47,649 bases of DNA from Halolamina pelagica (GCF_900115675.1 NZ_FOXI01000016.1:1-47649); one strand, 5' to 3'. Shown: positions 1-8,617, counted from the first letter of the stretch. Notes: a model not told the origin generated them from the sequence alone. Translations and numbers: made by a program.

Positions 1-82
1 CCGAACACGGAAGTTAAGCTCACCTACGTGTGGACGAGTACTGGCGTGGGCGACCCGCTGGGAAAGTTGACTCGCCGTCTCT
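1..82 (+). rRNA. rrf: 5S rRNA, 3' portion (cut by window edge)
   Basis: The window opens in the conserved CCGAACACGGAAG segment (loop B/C region) of 5S rRNA and continues through the GAGTACTGG and CTGGGAAA segments to the 3' strand of the terminal stem near CGCCGTCTCTCC. About 40 nt of 5' sequence lie outside the window. It implies a 16S-23S-5S operon to the left. The 3' end is estimated from the usual stem pairing and may be off by one or two bases. Confidence 0.93.
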
Positions 83-102
83 CCATTCATTGCGGCCATT
101 TT

Positions 103-138
103 GAGTCGACGAGCGAGTCGCTTCTCGCTCGTCGACTC
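103..138 (+). terminator. 15-bp perfect hairpin after the 5S gene
   Basis: Positions 103-117 and 124-138 are perfect inverted repeats (GAGTCGACGAGCGAG and its complement) around a 6-nt loop TCGCTT, 20 nt after the 5S end. A T-rich stretch follows at 152-158. It is probably a terminator or 3' processing structure of the rRNA operon; this role is inferred from position. Confidence 0.6.
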
Positions 139-238
139 GGCATTCATCGACGTTATTTCGAGTGGTGAGCAGGTAGTATTTCGCTCATCACACCCGATTT
201 CGATACGCCGCGGGGATGTGCTATCTACCGCGACCCGT

Positions 239-247
239 ATTTTTATA
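239..247 (+). promoter_or_regulatory. TATA-like box before the 274 gene
   Basis: TTTTTATAC lies about 28-34 nt before the ATG at 274, the spacing expected for a haloarchaeal promoter with a leaderless or very short-leader transcript. Confidence 0.55.
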
Positions 248-273
248 CCCGATCAGTTGTTGTAATCGACACG

Positions 274-1110
274 ATGCCCGACGACGCCTCAGACGTACTC
301 GCCTTCGGCGTCGATCGGGCGATGCGCACGCTTCGCGAGCACGCGGGCGGGCAGAACGTCCTCGCGGTTCTGACCGACTCGACGGCCGACGAGTGGCATC
401 GCCGCTGGGAACGCGCCGGCGGCGACGCCGAACAGGTCGGCCTGATCGAGTGTTTCGACCTCGCGCGTGGGGCGGCGGCCGCACAGACGACCGTCGTCTC
501 CGACGACCTCGCCGTCGCGACGGTCGAGCGACCGATCGACGCCAGCCAGCTCCGATCGGTGCTCGAGCGCTTCCTCGACGGCTGGGAGGGGAGCCCGCGC
601 GGGACGGTCGTCTACCTCGAATCGCTCGCCGACCTCCGCGAGGATACCGACCGCGAGACCGTGGGGGGGCTGCTCGAATCTCTCACTGCGCGCACCGACC
701 GGGACGGCGTCGTCGCGGCGGCATCCGACTGCGCCGCACGCGACATCGCGGTGTTCGGCGACACGCTCGACGAAACCGTCGGGGAGCCGTCGTTCGACAC
801 CGACGCGCCGACCGCGGTCCGCCGGCTCCGGACGACCGATCCGACGACGTTCGGCTACTTCCGGAGCTACTGGCGCGAGGCGATCGAGATCCTCGACCGG
901 ACCGACCGCTCCTACGTCCAGGCGGGACAGCTCGCCGACGAGACGGAGCTCTCATCGCGCATGCTGGGTGCGACGCTGTCGGCACTGGCTCGACTGGACG
1001 CACTCGCGCTCCGGGCGGACACCAACGGCCCCAACCGCTACGACTGCCGGAACTACGACCCCGAACGCGCCGCGGAACTGGGGCTCGCGGTCGAGTCGCT
1101 GCCCGAGTAG
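274..1110 (+). CDS. Haloarchaeal protein of unknown function with C-terminal winged helix
   Basis: A 278-residue acidic protein. Residues 1-180 look like an alternating alpha/beta fold with hydrophobic strands (NVLAVLTDS, GTVVYLESL, GVVAAAS), of the kind seen in degenerate RecA/KaiC-like haloarchaeal proteins. No Walker A motif is visible. Residues about 190-265 (TFGYFRSYW, then a helix-rich part with AGQLADETELSSRMLGATL) resemble a winged helix-turn-helix. The ATG at 274 fits the TATA-like box upstream. Its stop codon abuts the stop of the opposing gene (TAGCTA at 1108-1113). It may be a DUF7504-type haloarchaeal protein, a tentative family assignment. No function is claimed. Confidence 0.7.
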   Translation: MPDDASDVLAFGVDRAMRTLREHAGGQNVLAVLTDSTADEWHRRWERAGGDAEQVGLIECFDLARGAAAAQTTVVSDDLAVATVERPIDASQLRSVLERFLDGWEGSPRGTVVYLESLADLREDTDRETVGGLLESLTARTDRDGVVAAASDCAARDIAVFGDTLDETVGEPSFDTDAPTAVRRLRTTDPTTFGYFRSYWREAIEILDRTDRSYVQAGQLADETELSSRMLGATLSALARLDALALRADTNGPNRYDCRNYDPERAAELGLAVESLPE

Positions 1111-1398
1111 CTACGGCGCCGCGAGCGAGCTGTCGACGACGGTCCCGTCCGGCCGGAGCGTCACCGTCCCGAGCATCGCCGTCTCCCCGGGCTCGGTCGA
1201 CGACGCCACGGTCCGGAGCGTCTCCTCGCGGTCGAGTCGCTCCCAGAGCACCTCCTCGACCATCCCCTGGAACGACTCGGGATCGGTCCACCCCGAGTCG
1301 ATCTCCGAGGGGACGCGGACCACGACGCGCAGTTCCGTCTCCGTCACCCCGATCCCGACGCCGAACGTGTCGCCCGCGTCCTCGGCCTCGTCGCTCAT
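1111..1398 (-). CDS. Small conserved haloarchaeal protein of unknown function
   Basis: A 95-residue acidic protein if the ATG at 1398 (MSDEAEDAG) is used; an in-frame ATG two codons earlier at 1404 is the alternative. It has alternating beta-type stretches (VGIGVTETELRVVVRVP, then TVTLRPDGTVVD) and no cysteines or membrane segment. It converges on the 274 gene with abutting stop codons. I do not recognise a named family. Confidence 0.6.
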   Translation of the reverse strand: MSDEAEDAGDTFGVGIGVTETELRVVVRVPSEIDSGWTDPESFQGMVEEVLWERLDREETLRTVASSTEPGETAMLGTVTLRPDGTVVDSSLAAP

Positions 1399-1514
1399 AC
1401 CCACACTCGGTGACCCGCGGGCAAATCCCCTCCGGCTCGTCCGTGTGTGAGGTTCTCAGCCGGTGACGGTCCCGATGGGGGCGTTTTTGTCCGCCAGCCA
1501 CGTCGAACGTTCCA

Positions 1515-2705
1515 ATGAGTTACCGGATCGGTCTCGTCGGCAAGCCCTCCGTGGGGAAGTCGACACTGTTCAACGCGGCGACGATGAACGACGTGCCCGA
1601 GGGCGCGTACCCGTTCACGACGATCGACCCCAGCGTGGGGGAGGCGTACGTGCGGGTCGACTGTGCGGCGCCGGAGTTCGACGAGACGTGCACCCCGAGC
1701 GTCGGCTACTGCGACGACGGCACCCGGTTCGTCCCGGTAAAACTCGTCGACGTGGCGGGACTGATCCCCGGCGCCCACGAGGGGAAGGGGCTGGGGAACA
1801 AGTTCCTCGCCGACCTCAACGAGACGGACGTGCTGGTCCACGTCGTCGACTTCTCGGGCGAGACCGACATCGAGGGGGAGGCGACCGAGAACCACGACCC
1901 CCGCGAGGACATCGCGTTCCTCGAGAACGAGATCGACATGTGGTACCTCGACGTGCTGGAGAAGGGGATCGAGCGCCACCTCTCGGGCTACCACGGCGGC
2001 GACGGCGACGTGGAGGAGGCCCTCGGCGAGCAGATGGACGCGTTCGGGATCGTCGCCGACGAGATCAAGCAGATCATCCTCGGACAGGGGGTCGGCTTCG
2101 ACCCCGAGGCGTGGGACGACGACGAGCGCGAGGCGCTGGCCCGCGAGATCCGCAAGCGCACCAAACCGATCGTCATCGCGGCCAACAAGATGGACACGCC
2201 CGCGGCCCAGGAGAACTGGGCGGAGATCACCGGCGAGGACCAGTACGACCACCTCGACTTCGTCCCCGTGAGCGCCCACGCGGAGAAGTCACTCAAGCAG
2301 GCCAGCGAGGCGGGCGTCGTCGACTACACGCCCGGCGAGGACGACTTCGAGATCGTCGGCGACGTGAGCGCCGAGCAGGTAGAGGGACTCGAACAGATCC
2401 GCGCGTTCGTCGAGGCCTACGGCGGCACCGGCGTCCAGAAAACCCTCGAGACCGCGCTGTTCGACACGCTCGGCTGTATGGGCGTGTTCCCCGGCAGCGC
2501 CAACGGCTCGAAGGACGAGAAGGGCGTGTTCCGTGACTGCTTCATCCTCCCCGGCGGCGGAACCGTCGAGGACTTCGCGTACACCATCCACTCCGACGTG
2601 GGCGACGGCCTCCTCCACGGGATCGACTGCCGCTCGGGCCGCCAGGTCGGCGCCGACCACGAGCTCGGCCACCGCGACGTGATCGAGATCGTCACCACCG
2701 GCTAA
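1515..2705 (+). CDS. ychF: Obg-family GTPase/ATPase YchF (OLA1-like)
   Basis: A 396-residue TRAFAC-class P-loop protein of the Obg/YchF group. The P-loop GKPSVGKST is at residues 9-17, the G3 motif DVAG at 79-82 and the G4 motif NKMD at 224-227. A C-terminal TGS-like domain covers roughly residues 310-394 (ILPGGGTVEDFAYTIHSDVG). Bacterial and eukaryotic members bind ribosomes and often prefer ATP. The archaeal form here keeps the long helical insert between G3 and G4 (about residues 120-200). Length and domain order fit a complete archaeal member. It stands alone on the + strand, 38 nt before the small modifier gene. Confidence 0.95.
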   Translation: MSYRIGLVGKPSVGKSTLFNAATMNDVPEGAYPFTTIDPSVGEAYVRVDCAAPEFDETCTPSVGYCDDGTRFVPVKLVDVAGLIPGAHEGKGLGNKFLADLNETDVLVHVVDFSGETDIEGEATENHDPREDIAFLENEIDMWYLDVLEKGIERHLSGYHGGDGDVEEALGEQMDAFGIVADEIKQIILGQGVGFDPEAWDDDEREALAREIRKRTKPIVIAANKMDTPAAQENWAEITGEDQYDHLDFVPVSAHAEKSLKQASEAGVVDYTPGEDDFEIVGDVSAEQVEGLEQIRAFVEAYGGTGVQKTLETALFDTLGCMGVFPGSANGSKDEKGVFRDCFILPGGGTVEDFAYTIHSDVGDGLLHGIDCRSGRQVGADHELGHRDVIEIVTTG

Positions 2706-2743
2706 CCGCTGGCTACTTCTCTCCTGCGACGCTACGGCCGGGC

Positions 2744-3028
2744 GTGCAAGTCGAGTGCAAACTGTTCGGCCCGTTCCGCGACGACGCCGGCGTCGAGGAC
2801 GTCGGCGGCGAGTACGACCCGGGGACGACCGTGGGGGAGGTTCTACGCGAACTGGAGGCCGAGTACCCGAGTCTCGCGGGGCGCATCGTCGACGAGGAGG
2901 CGGGCGAGACCGAGGGTGCGACGGTCGTCACGATCAACGAGAAGAACGTGAAACACCTCGACGGCCTCGAAACCGAACTCGGCGAGGGCGACACGGTCCG
3001 GATCGTGCCGTCGGTGTACGGCGGGTAG
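2744..3028 (+). CDS. Ubiquitin-like small modifier / MoaD-family protein
   Basis: A 94-residue beta-grasp protein starting at GTG 2744 (MQVECKLFGPFRDDAG) and ending in the diglycine tail VYGG. A free C-terminal GG is the site of adenylation by a UbaA/MoeB-type E1 enzyme, and serves in sulfur transfer (MoaD) or isopeptide conjugation (SAMP). The segment NEKNVKHLDGLETELGEGD with the final VPSVYGG resembles haloarchaeal SAMP3-type or MoaD-like proteins. Its stop lies 12 nt from the stop of the aldehyde:ferredoxin oxidoreductase on the other strand. That pairing suggests a role in the dithiolene sulfur supply of the tungsten/molybdenum cofactor; this is an inference from context. Confidence 0.88.
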   Translation: MQVECKLFGPFRDDAGVEDVGGEYDPGTTVGEVLRELEAEYPSLAGRIVDEEAGETEGATVVTINEKNVKHLDGLETELGEGDTVRIVPSVYGG

Positions 3029-3040
3029 CGGAGCGCGCGG

Positions 3041-4726
3041 TCAGTCGTCGGCGGCCGCAGGCGCGACCGACTCCACGCTCGCGTCGGGGATGGTGCCGTC
3101 GTCGTTCCAGCCACGAGCCTCGTAGTACTCCTGGACCGCCTCGGCGAGGTCCGGGATCTCGTAGGGGAGGTCGTCGTCGGCCACGTCCTTCCCGCGTTTG
3201 TTGTTGAAGTGGCGCTCGCGCTCGACGGCCGCGGCGCCGACTTCCTGCAGCCGTTCGTAGTCGGCGTCGAGCAGCGTCTCCAGGCGCTCGTCGGTCAGGT
3301 AGTCGCCGCCGAAGGCACAGACGACGCCCGAGTCGCGGACGACGTTGTGGTTCTCCAGCCCGACGAGCGTTTCAGCTTTGCCGAGCGTGCCCTCGGGGTC
3401 GACCTCACCCGAGTACTCCAGGCCGAGCATCCCGCCGTACATGTGGTCGGCGCCGCGGTTCGCGACCGCGTAGGAGAGCCCCTGCCCGTGGAGCGTCCGG
3501 CCGTCGTGGGCGGCGAACTCCATCCCCTTGACCGTGTAGTTGTCGACGCCGAGCTCCTCGTGTGCGCGGGCGGTCCCCTCCGCGAGGGTGTCGCCGATCC
3601 CCTCGCGGTAGGCGATCTTCTCGAGGGTCTCGTGGGCCAGGTCGGCGTCGCCGAACGCGTCCTCGCTCTTGAGGTAGGCCGCGACGGTGACGCCGGCGGA
3701 GATGGTGTCCATCCCGAGTTCGTCACACAGCTCGTTCGAGATCATCACGTCGACGATGTCGTCGACGCCCTGGCAGGTGCCGAAGGAGTACACCGTCTCG
3801 AACTCCGGCCCCTCGGTCTCGACCCCGCGCTCCTCGTCCTTCGTGGGGAGCTTGCAGGCGTAGGCACACTGCGAGCAAGCGCCCTTCTTGTACTTCTTCT
3901 CCTCGACGGCGTTGCCGCCGATGTTCGCGATGCTCTCGAACTCGTAGTCGTCGAAGTACCGCGTCGGGATCGAGAAGTTGTCGTTGATGAACTCCGTGTT
4001 GCCCGTCGTCCCCTGTCGGCGCATCAGGTCGTCGCTGGTCGCGGCCTCGCGGTGCACGTCGGAGGCCGGCGGGTCCGCGATCTCGATGTCGGGCGCGGAG
4101 TCGCCCTCGAAGGTGACACACTTGACGTTCTTGCTCCCGAGGACGGCGCCGATGCCGCCGCGGCCGAACGCGCGGGAGTCGAACGTCATCACCGACGCGA
4201 AGCGGACGAGGTTCTCGCCCGCGGGGCCGATGGTGATGCAGTTCTCCGGGCCGAGATCGTGGTGGGTCTCCATGTACGCCGAGACGCGACTCGTCTCGGC
4301 GCCCTCGAGTTCGGGTACTTCCTCGAACTGGACCTCCGGCCCCGCCGGGCCGTCGGTGACGTGGACCGCGAGCAGTTCGTCGCTCTCGCCGACCAGTTCG
4401 AGTACCGAGAGGCCAGCGCCCGCGAAGTTCCGGGAGAGGTACCCCCCGGCGTTCGTGGAGACGAGGCCGTCGGTCAGCGGCGAGAGCCCCGTCATGTTCA
4501 TCCGGCCGGTGAACGACATCTGGCTCATCTGCATCGGGCCCGTAGAGAGGTACGCGCGGTTCTCCGGGCCGAACGGGTCGGCGTCGAACGGGATTCGGTC
4601 GTGGGCCAGTGCGGTCGCCGTCGCGCGGCCGCCGATGGTGCGCTCGAGCACGTCGTCGATGTCGACGGCGTCGGCGCTGCGGTCGCCCACGTCGACGGTG
4701 AGCATCGGCCCTTCTGCGTGAAGCAT
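3041..4726 (-). CDS. aor: Aldehyde:ferredoxin oxidoreductase (tungsten/molybdenum pterin enzyme)
   Basis: A 561-residue member of the AOR family, which oxidises aldehydes to acids and reduces ferredoxin with a bis-pterin W or Mo centre. The N-terminal domain has the family pattern GGRATATALAHDRIP and the pterin-binding region FGRGGIGAVLGSKNVK. The [4Fe-4S] ligands are seen as CSQCAYAC (CX2CX3C) with the fourth Cys in SGVVCAFGG. I chose the ATG at 4726 because a TATA-like element sits about 28 nt upstream, implying a leaderless mRNA; ATG 4705 is possible. An upstream extension to 4801 has no family similarity and crosses the promoter. It faces a MoaD-like gene, and MobA and YqeC lie 10 kb away. 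Confidence 0.93.
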   Translation of the reverse strand: MLHAEGPMLTVDVGDRSADAVDIDDVLERTIGGRATATALAHDRIPFDADPFGPENRAYLSTGPMQMSQMSFTGRMNMTGLSPLTDGLVSTNAGGYLSRNFAGAGLSVLELVGESDELLAVHVTDGPAGPEVQFEEVPELEGAETSRVSAYMETHHDLGPENCITIGPAGENLVRFASVMTFDSRAFGRGGIGAVLGSKNVKCVTFEGDSAPDIEIADPPASDVHREAATSDDLMRRQGTTGNTEFINDNFSIPTRYFDDYEFESIANIGGNAVEEKKYKKGACSQCAYACKLPTKDEERGVETEGPEFETVYSFGTCQGVDDIVDVMISNELCDELGMDTISAGVTVAAYLKSEDAFGDADLAHETLEKIAYREGIGDTLAEGTARAHEELGVDNYTVKGMEFAAHDGRTLHGQGLSYAVANRGADHMYGGMLGLEYSGEVDPEGTLGKAETLVGLENHNVVRDSGVVCAFGGDYLTDERLETLLDADYERLQEVGAAAVERERHFNNKRGKDVADDDLPYEIPDLAEAVQEYYEARGWNDDGTIPDASVESVAPAAADD

Positions 4727-4727
4727 A

Positions 4728-4758
4728 CACACAACGTGTGGTTGCCCAACCTTATTCC
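4728..4758 (-). promoter_or_regulatory. aor promoter with two adjacent small palindromes
   Basis: Just before the aor ATG are CACAC-AAC-GTGTG (4728-4740) and GGTTG-CC-CAACC (4740-4751), two perfect 5-bp-arm inverted repeats that share one base. Beyond them lies an AT-rich box (complement of TTATTCC, 4752-4758) at TATA distance from 4726. The palindromes lie between the box and the start codon, where a repressor could block initiation. The regulator is unknown. Confidence 0.5.
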
Positions 4759-4936
4759 TGTCTCTCGGGGCCACCATCTCCGGGACGACCGCAGTCGACA
4801 CCGCTCCGCGCCCGCGAACACGCCGCCTCGATCCGGCCCACTGGTCGGCGAACTGTCGACTCCACGCTCGCGCGCGCGTGAGCGTTCGAAACCACTAAGG
4901 TCAGAGCGAAGCGAGTGCCCTGTATCAAGGCCGCCG

Positions 4937-5683
4937 ATGATACCTGATTCCACAGCCGCATCCGTGCTCCAGAGCGGGCTCGTTCCCCAGGGGACGCGGG
5001 TGCAAGTGTTCAGCGAGATCTACTGGGTGTTCCTCGGGCTCGGAACACTCGTAGGAGCCGTCGTAATCGGCTACATGTTGTACAATGCGTACAAATACAG
5101 CTACCAGGGCGGTGTCGACGAGGAGGAGCGCCCGAAGCTGGGTGAGGTCCCGACCGGCGGGGGGAAAGGCAAGAAGCTGTTCCTCTCGCTGGGGCTGAGC
5201 GCGATCATCGTCATTTCGCTGATCGCGTGGACCTACGGGACGCTGCTGTTCGTCGAGGGACAGACCGGCGAACAGGGCGTCGACGTCCAGGTCGAGGGGT
5301 ACCAGTTCGGCTGGAACTTCTACTACCTCGACGACGGTGGCGACGACTACACGGGGGTGAACACGACGAACGAGCTTCGCGTCCCCGTGGACACGCAGAT
5401 CAACTTACAGGTGACCTCGGACGACGTGTTCCACAACTTCGGCATCCCGCAGCTCAAGGTGAAGACCGACGCGATCCCGGGTGAGACCACCGAGACGTGG
5501 TTCGAGGCGTCCGACACCGGGAACTACACGGCCCACTGTTACGAGCTGTGCGGACAGGGTCACTCCTACATGGACGCGGAGGTCATCGTGATGGAGGAGG
5601 ACGAGTTCCAGGACTGGTACGACTCCCAGAACGCGTCCACGAACAACGAGTCCGCCGCCAACGTCGCGGCGGCGGGGGTGTAA
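4937..5683 (+). CDS. coxB: Cytochrome c oxidase subunit II
   Basis: A 248-residue protein that takes electrons from a blue copper protein or cytochrome into the oxidase. Two membrane helices (about residues 28-50 and 77-97) precede an extracellular cupredoxin domain. All CuA ligands are present: the His of VFHNFGI, and C201, C205, H209 and M212 in CYELCGQGHSYM, with the bridging Glu at 203. The start at 4937 (MIPDSTAAS) is chosen because it precedes the first helix directly; upstream in-frame sequence crosses the aor promoter and is not protein-like. Subunit I starts 3 nt after its stop, so the two are one operon. Confidence 0.95.
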   Translation: MIPDSTAASVLQSGLVPQGTRVQVFSEIYWVFLGLGTLVGAVVIGYMLYNAYKYSYQGGVDEEERPKLGEVPTGGGKGKKLFLSLGLSAIIVISLIAWTYGTLLFVEGQTGEQGVDVQVEGYQFGWNFYYLDDGGDDYTGVNTTNELRVPVDTQINLQVTSDDVFHNFGIPQLKVKTDAIPGETTETWFEASDTGNYTAHCYELCGQGHSYMDAEVIVMEEDEFQDWYDSQNASTNNESAANVAAAGV

Positions 5684-5686
5684 CGC

Positions 5687-8203
5687 ATGACTGACGACAA
5701 CCAACCACGAACCGACGGCGGCACGGCGACGGCACTGCCGGGTGACAGCCACGACGACGACCACCTCCCGCCGCGGTGGTCGCTGAAGCGCTGGCTCGTC
5801 ACGACCAACCACAAGGACGTGGGGCTGCTCTACCTCGCGACGGCGATGTTCTTCCTCGTCTTCGGCGGGGTGCTGGCGCTGCTGATCCGCGCCCAGATGT
5901 GGAGTCCGCGCGCGCCGGGGACGGGCGTCCTCTCCGCGATGGCGTACAACCAGGCCGTCTCGCTGCACGGCCTGATCATGGTGTTCTGGTTCATCTCGCC
6001 CTTCGCGACGGGCTTCGCCAACTACATCGTCCCGCTCCAGATCGGCGCCGAGGACCTGGCGTTCCCGCGGCTGAACGCCCTCTCCTACTGGCTCTACCTC
6101 GCCTCGGGGATCCTGGTGTTCGCGTCGTTCTTCCAGGGCTCCTCCTTCGCGGGGGGGTGGACGCTGTACGCCCCGCTGAACATCCCGGCGTTCATGCCGA
6201 GCATCGGGGCGACGACGACGGTGTTCGCCATCGTCGTGTTCTGTGCCTCGATCACCGTCGGCGGGGTGAACTTCCTCACGACCATCCACCGTATGCGGGC
6301 GCCCGGGCTGACGATGCGCTCGCTGCCGCTGTTCACGTGGTCGTGGCTGCTGACCGCCTGGATGATGCTGCTCGCCTTCGCGGCGCTGCTGGCGGCAGTC
6401 ATGATCCTGCTTTCGGACCGTATGCTCGGGACGACGTACTTCGCGGCGACGACCGCGGGCGGGTCGGTGCTGTGGACCCACCTGTTCTGGTTCTTCGGCC
6501 ACCCCGAGGTGTACATCGTGTTCTTCCCCGCGCTGGGCGCGATGGCGGAGATCTTCCAGACGTTCTCGGGCAACCGGATCGTCGGCCGCAAGTGGTTCAT
6601 CGTCTCGATGGTGCTGGTGGCGCTCCAGAGCTTCATCGTCTGGATGCACCACATGTTCCTCACCTCGATCAACCTCGAGGTGAAGACGCTGTTCATGGCG
6701 ACCACCATCGGGATCTCGCTGCCGTTCGACCTGATGGTGTTCGCGCTGATCTACACCCTGATCAAGGGACGCATCAGGTGGGACACGCCGATGCTGTACG
6801 CCTTCGGTGCGCTCGTGCTGTTCATCGTCGGCGGCATCACCGGCGTGTTCCTCGGCGCGGTCGTCCTCGACTACGAGTTCCGCGGCACCTACTGGGTCGT
6901 CGCCCACTTCCACTACGTGATGGTCTCGGGGGTGACGGGGCTGATCGCGGGACTGTTCTACTGGTTCCCGAAGATGACCGGGAAGACCTACGACGAGTTC
7001 CTTGGGAAGCTCAGCTTCGCGGTGTACTTCACCGGGTTCAACCTGCTGTACTTCCCGCTGTTCCTCGCGTGGGGCACGCCCCGGCGCGTGTTCGCCTACC
7101 GGCCGGAGTACGTCGGCTGGCACCGACTCGCCTCCGTGGGCGCGGTGATCCTCGGGATCGCGTTCCTGCTGATCATCTACAACCTCGCGAAGAGCATCGT
7201 CGCCGGCGACGACGCCGCGGCGAACCCCTGGCCGTACTCGACGACCGCGGAGTGGGCGGTCGCCTCGCCGCCGCCGATCGAGAACTTCCCCGGCAAACCC
7301 AGCTACGTGAGCGGGAGCCTGGAGTTCCTCGACGACGACGCGACGGCCGCCGCGGCCGCCGACGGCGGCACGGCCGCCACGGACGGCGGCCACGCGGCGC
7401 TCGAGTCGGGCCACGGTGACGACGTCCACGTCGATCACGCCAGCTACTGGCCCGTAACGATCGGCCTGTTCACGCTCGTGACCGCGCTCGGCCTCTCGGG
7501 GCTGCAGGTCGGGAGCTACCCGTCCGGCCTCGAAGGGCTGTTCTACCAGGGCGCCTCGGTGCTGGGCGTCGTCGGCCTGCTCGGCTCCATCACGGCGATG
7601 GGCTACGAGAACTTCACGGCCCACGAGGGCGGCCTCGGCGAAGCGTGGCCGTTCGAGGGCGTCGAGAACACGAAGATGGGGATGTGGGTGTTCCTGGCCT
7701 CCGACGTGGTGCTGTTCGGGGCGTTCATCGGCGCCGCCATCTTCCTGCGTGTGGCCTACGGCTGGACGCAGTGGCACCCGATCCCGCACAACCCGATCCC
7801 GGGCTTGGTCAACACCTACCTGCTGCTGACCAGTTCGTTCACGGTGATCCTGGCGCTGGTGGCCGCCCAGAAGCGCAGTCGGAAGGGCGTCGTCGCCAGC
7901 CTCACCCTGACGTTCCTGCTCGGGCTGGGCTTCCTCGCGAACAAGGCCATCGAGTGGGTCGTCCTGTTCAGCGAGGGCACCGGGCTGGACTCCAGCGTGC
8001 GTGCCTCGACGTACTACCTCACCACGGGCCTGCACATGGGCCACGTGATCGCGGGACTGCTGGTCACGGCCTACCTCATCTGGCGGGCCTGGAACGGCGC
8101 GTACACCGACGGGAACGACGAGACGCTCGAGTACTTCGGGCTGTACTGGCACTTCGTCGACATCGTGTGGCTGTTCCTGTTCCCGCTGTTCTACATCGTC
8201 TAG
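5687..8203 (+). CDS. coxAC: Cytochrome c oxidase subunit I-III fusion
   Basis: An 838-residue fusion. Residues about 40-520 are subunit I. The heme a ligand lies in SLHGLIMVFW, the CuB His and cross-linked Tyr in FGHPEVYIVFFPA, the CuB His pair in WMHHMF, and the heme a3 and heme a His in AHFHYVMVSG. GHPEVY is the signature of the A1 (aa3-type) class. A polar Ala/Gly/Asp linker (about 555-585) joins subunit III, seen as KMGMWVFLASDVVLFGAF, GLHMGHVIAGL and the C-terminal FGLYWHFVDIVWLFLFP. Such I-III fusions are known in haloarchaea and Thermus-type oxidases. It pumps protons while reducing O2 to water and forms an operon with the genes on either side. Confidence 0.95.
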   Translation: MTDDNQPRTDGGTATALPGDSHDDDHLPPRWSLKRWLVTTNHKDVGLLYLATAMFFLVFGGVLALLIRAQMWSPRAPGTGVLSAMAYNQAVSLHGLIMVFWFISPFATGFANYIVPLQIGAEDLAFPRLNALSYWLYLASGILVFASFFQGSSFAGGWTLYAPLNIPAFMPSIGATTTVFAIVVFCASITVGGVNFLTTIHRMRAPGLTMRSLPLFTWSWLLTAWMMLLAFAALLAAVMILLSDRMLGTTYFAATTAGGSVLWTHLFWFFGHPEVYIVFFPALGAMAEIFQTFSGNRIVGRKWFIVSMVLVALQSFIVWMHHMFLTSINLEVKTLFMATTIGISLPFDLMVFALIYTLIKGRIRWDTPMLYAFGALVLFIVGGITGVFLGAVVLDYEFRGTYWVVAHFHYVMVSGVTGLIAGLFYWFPKMTGKTYDEFLGKLSFAVYFTGFNLLYFPLFLAWGTPRRVFAYRPEYVGWHRLASVGAVILGIAFLLIIYNLAKSIVAGDDAAANPWPYSTTAEWAVASPPPIENFPGKPSYVSGSLEFLDDDATAAAAADGGTAATDGGHAALESGHGDDVHVDHASYWPVTIGLFTLVTALGLSGLQVGSYPSGLEGLFYQGASVLGVVGLLGSITAMGYENFTAHEGGLGEAWPFEGVENTKMGMWVFLASDVVLFGAFIGAAIFLRVAYGWTQWHPIPHNPIPGLVNTYLLLTSSFTVILALVAAQKRSRKGVVASLTLTFLLGLGFLANKAIEWVVLFSEGTGLDSSVRASTYYLTTGLHMGHVIAGLLVTAYLIWRAWNGAYTDGNDETLEYFGLYWHFVDIVWLFLFPLFYIV

Positions 8204-8207
8204 ACCA

Positions 8208-8477
8208 ATGGCACGAACAAAACTCTACACCGGAATCTACGTGGCACTGTTCGTCATCGCGACGATGCAGGTCGCTGTCGAGCAGATCGGTCTGCTCGAG
8301 AGTAGCTACATGCTCGCGCTCGGGCTGATCACCGTCTTCTCGCTGGTCAAGGCGGTAGTCGTCGCGGGCTACTTCCAGCACCTCGTCTGGGAGCCCCGTT
8401 CGGTGACGTACGTGATGCTGCTGGGCTTCGTCGGCTTCCTGGCGCTCACGGTCGCGGCGTCGTACTCCATCCTGTAG
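8208..8477 (+). CDS. Cytochrome oxidase subunit IV-like membrane protein
   Basis: An 89-residue protein with three hydrophobic segments (about 8-24, 33-54, 64-86), the layout of the prokaryotic subunit IV (CyoD/CtaF) family. The motif KAVVVAGYFQHLVWE matches the helix-2 pattern (FMH/FQHL) of that family. It starts 4 nt after the subunit I-III stop and is followed by a T8 tract, so it closes the oxidase operon. It most likely aids assembly or stability of the complex, as in other heme-copper oxidases. Confidence 0.88.
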   Translation: MARTKLYTGIYVALFVIATMQVAVEQIGLLESSYMLALGLITVFSLVKAVVVAGYFQHLVWEPRSVTYVMLLGFVGFLALTVAASYSIL

Positions 8478-8496
8478 GGCGACGTCGACGCTGACC

Positions 8497-8504
8497 TTTT
8501 TTTT
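8497..8504 (+). terminator. T8 tract ending the oxidase operon
   Basis: Eight consecutive T residues 19 nt after the last oxidase stop. Archaeal transcription commonly ends at oligo-T runs without an obligatory hairpin. Confidence 0.6.
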
Positions 8505-8617
8505 CGGACCGACCGCCAGCCAGCGACGCGCCTCGACCGTCCGAACCGGCGGACTCCCGATCGGGTCCTGCCCGTCGTGCCAGCGCCCCCGGTTCCCGCC
8601 GTCGATGGCCGATCCGA

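Noticed and set aside
4727-4801. Longer aor start at 4801
   Set aside because: The extra 25 residues lack family similarity and would place the start upstream of the TATA-like box and palindromes.
3209-4936. N-terminal extension of the oxidase subunit II frame
   Set aside because: It is the antisense shadow of aor and crosses its promoter. The subunit II protein starts just before its first membrane helix at 4937.
5405-8152. A 915-codon minus-strand open frame opposite the oxidase genes
   Set aside because: Low-complexity His/Arg/Glu-rich shadow of the subunit II and I-III genes, with no recognisable family.
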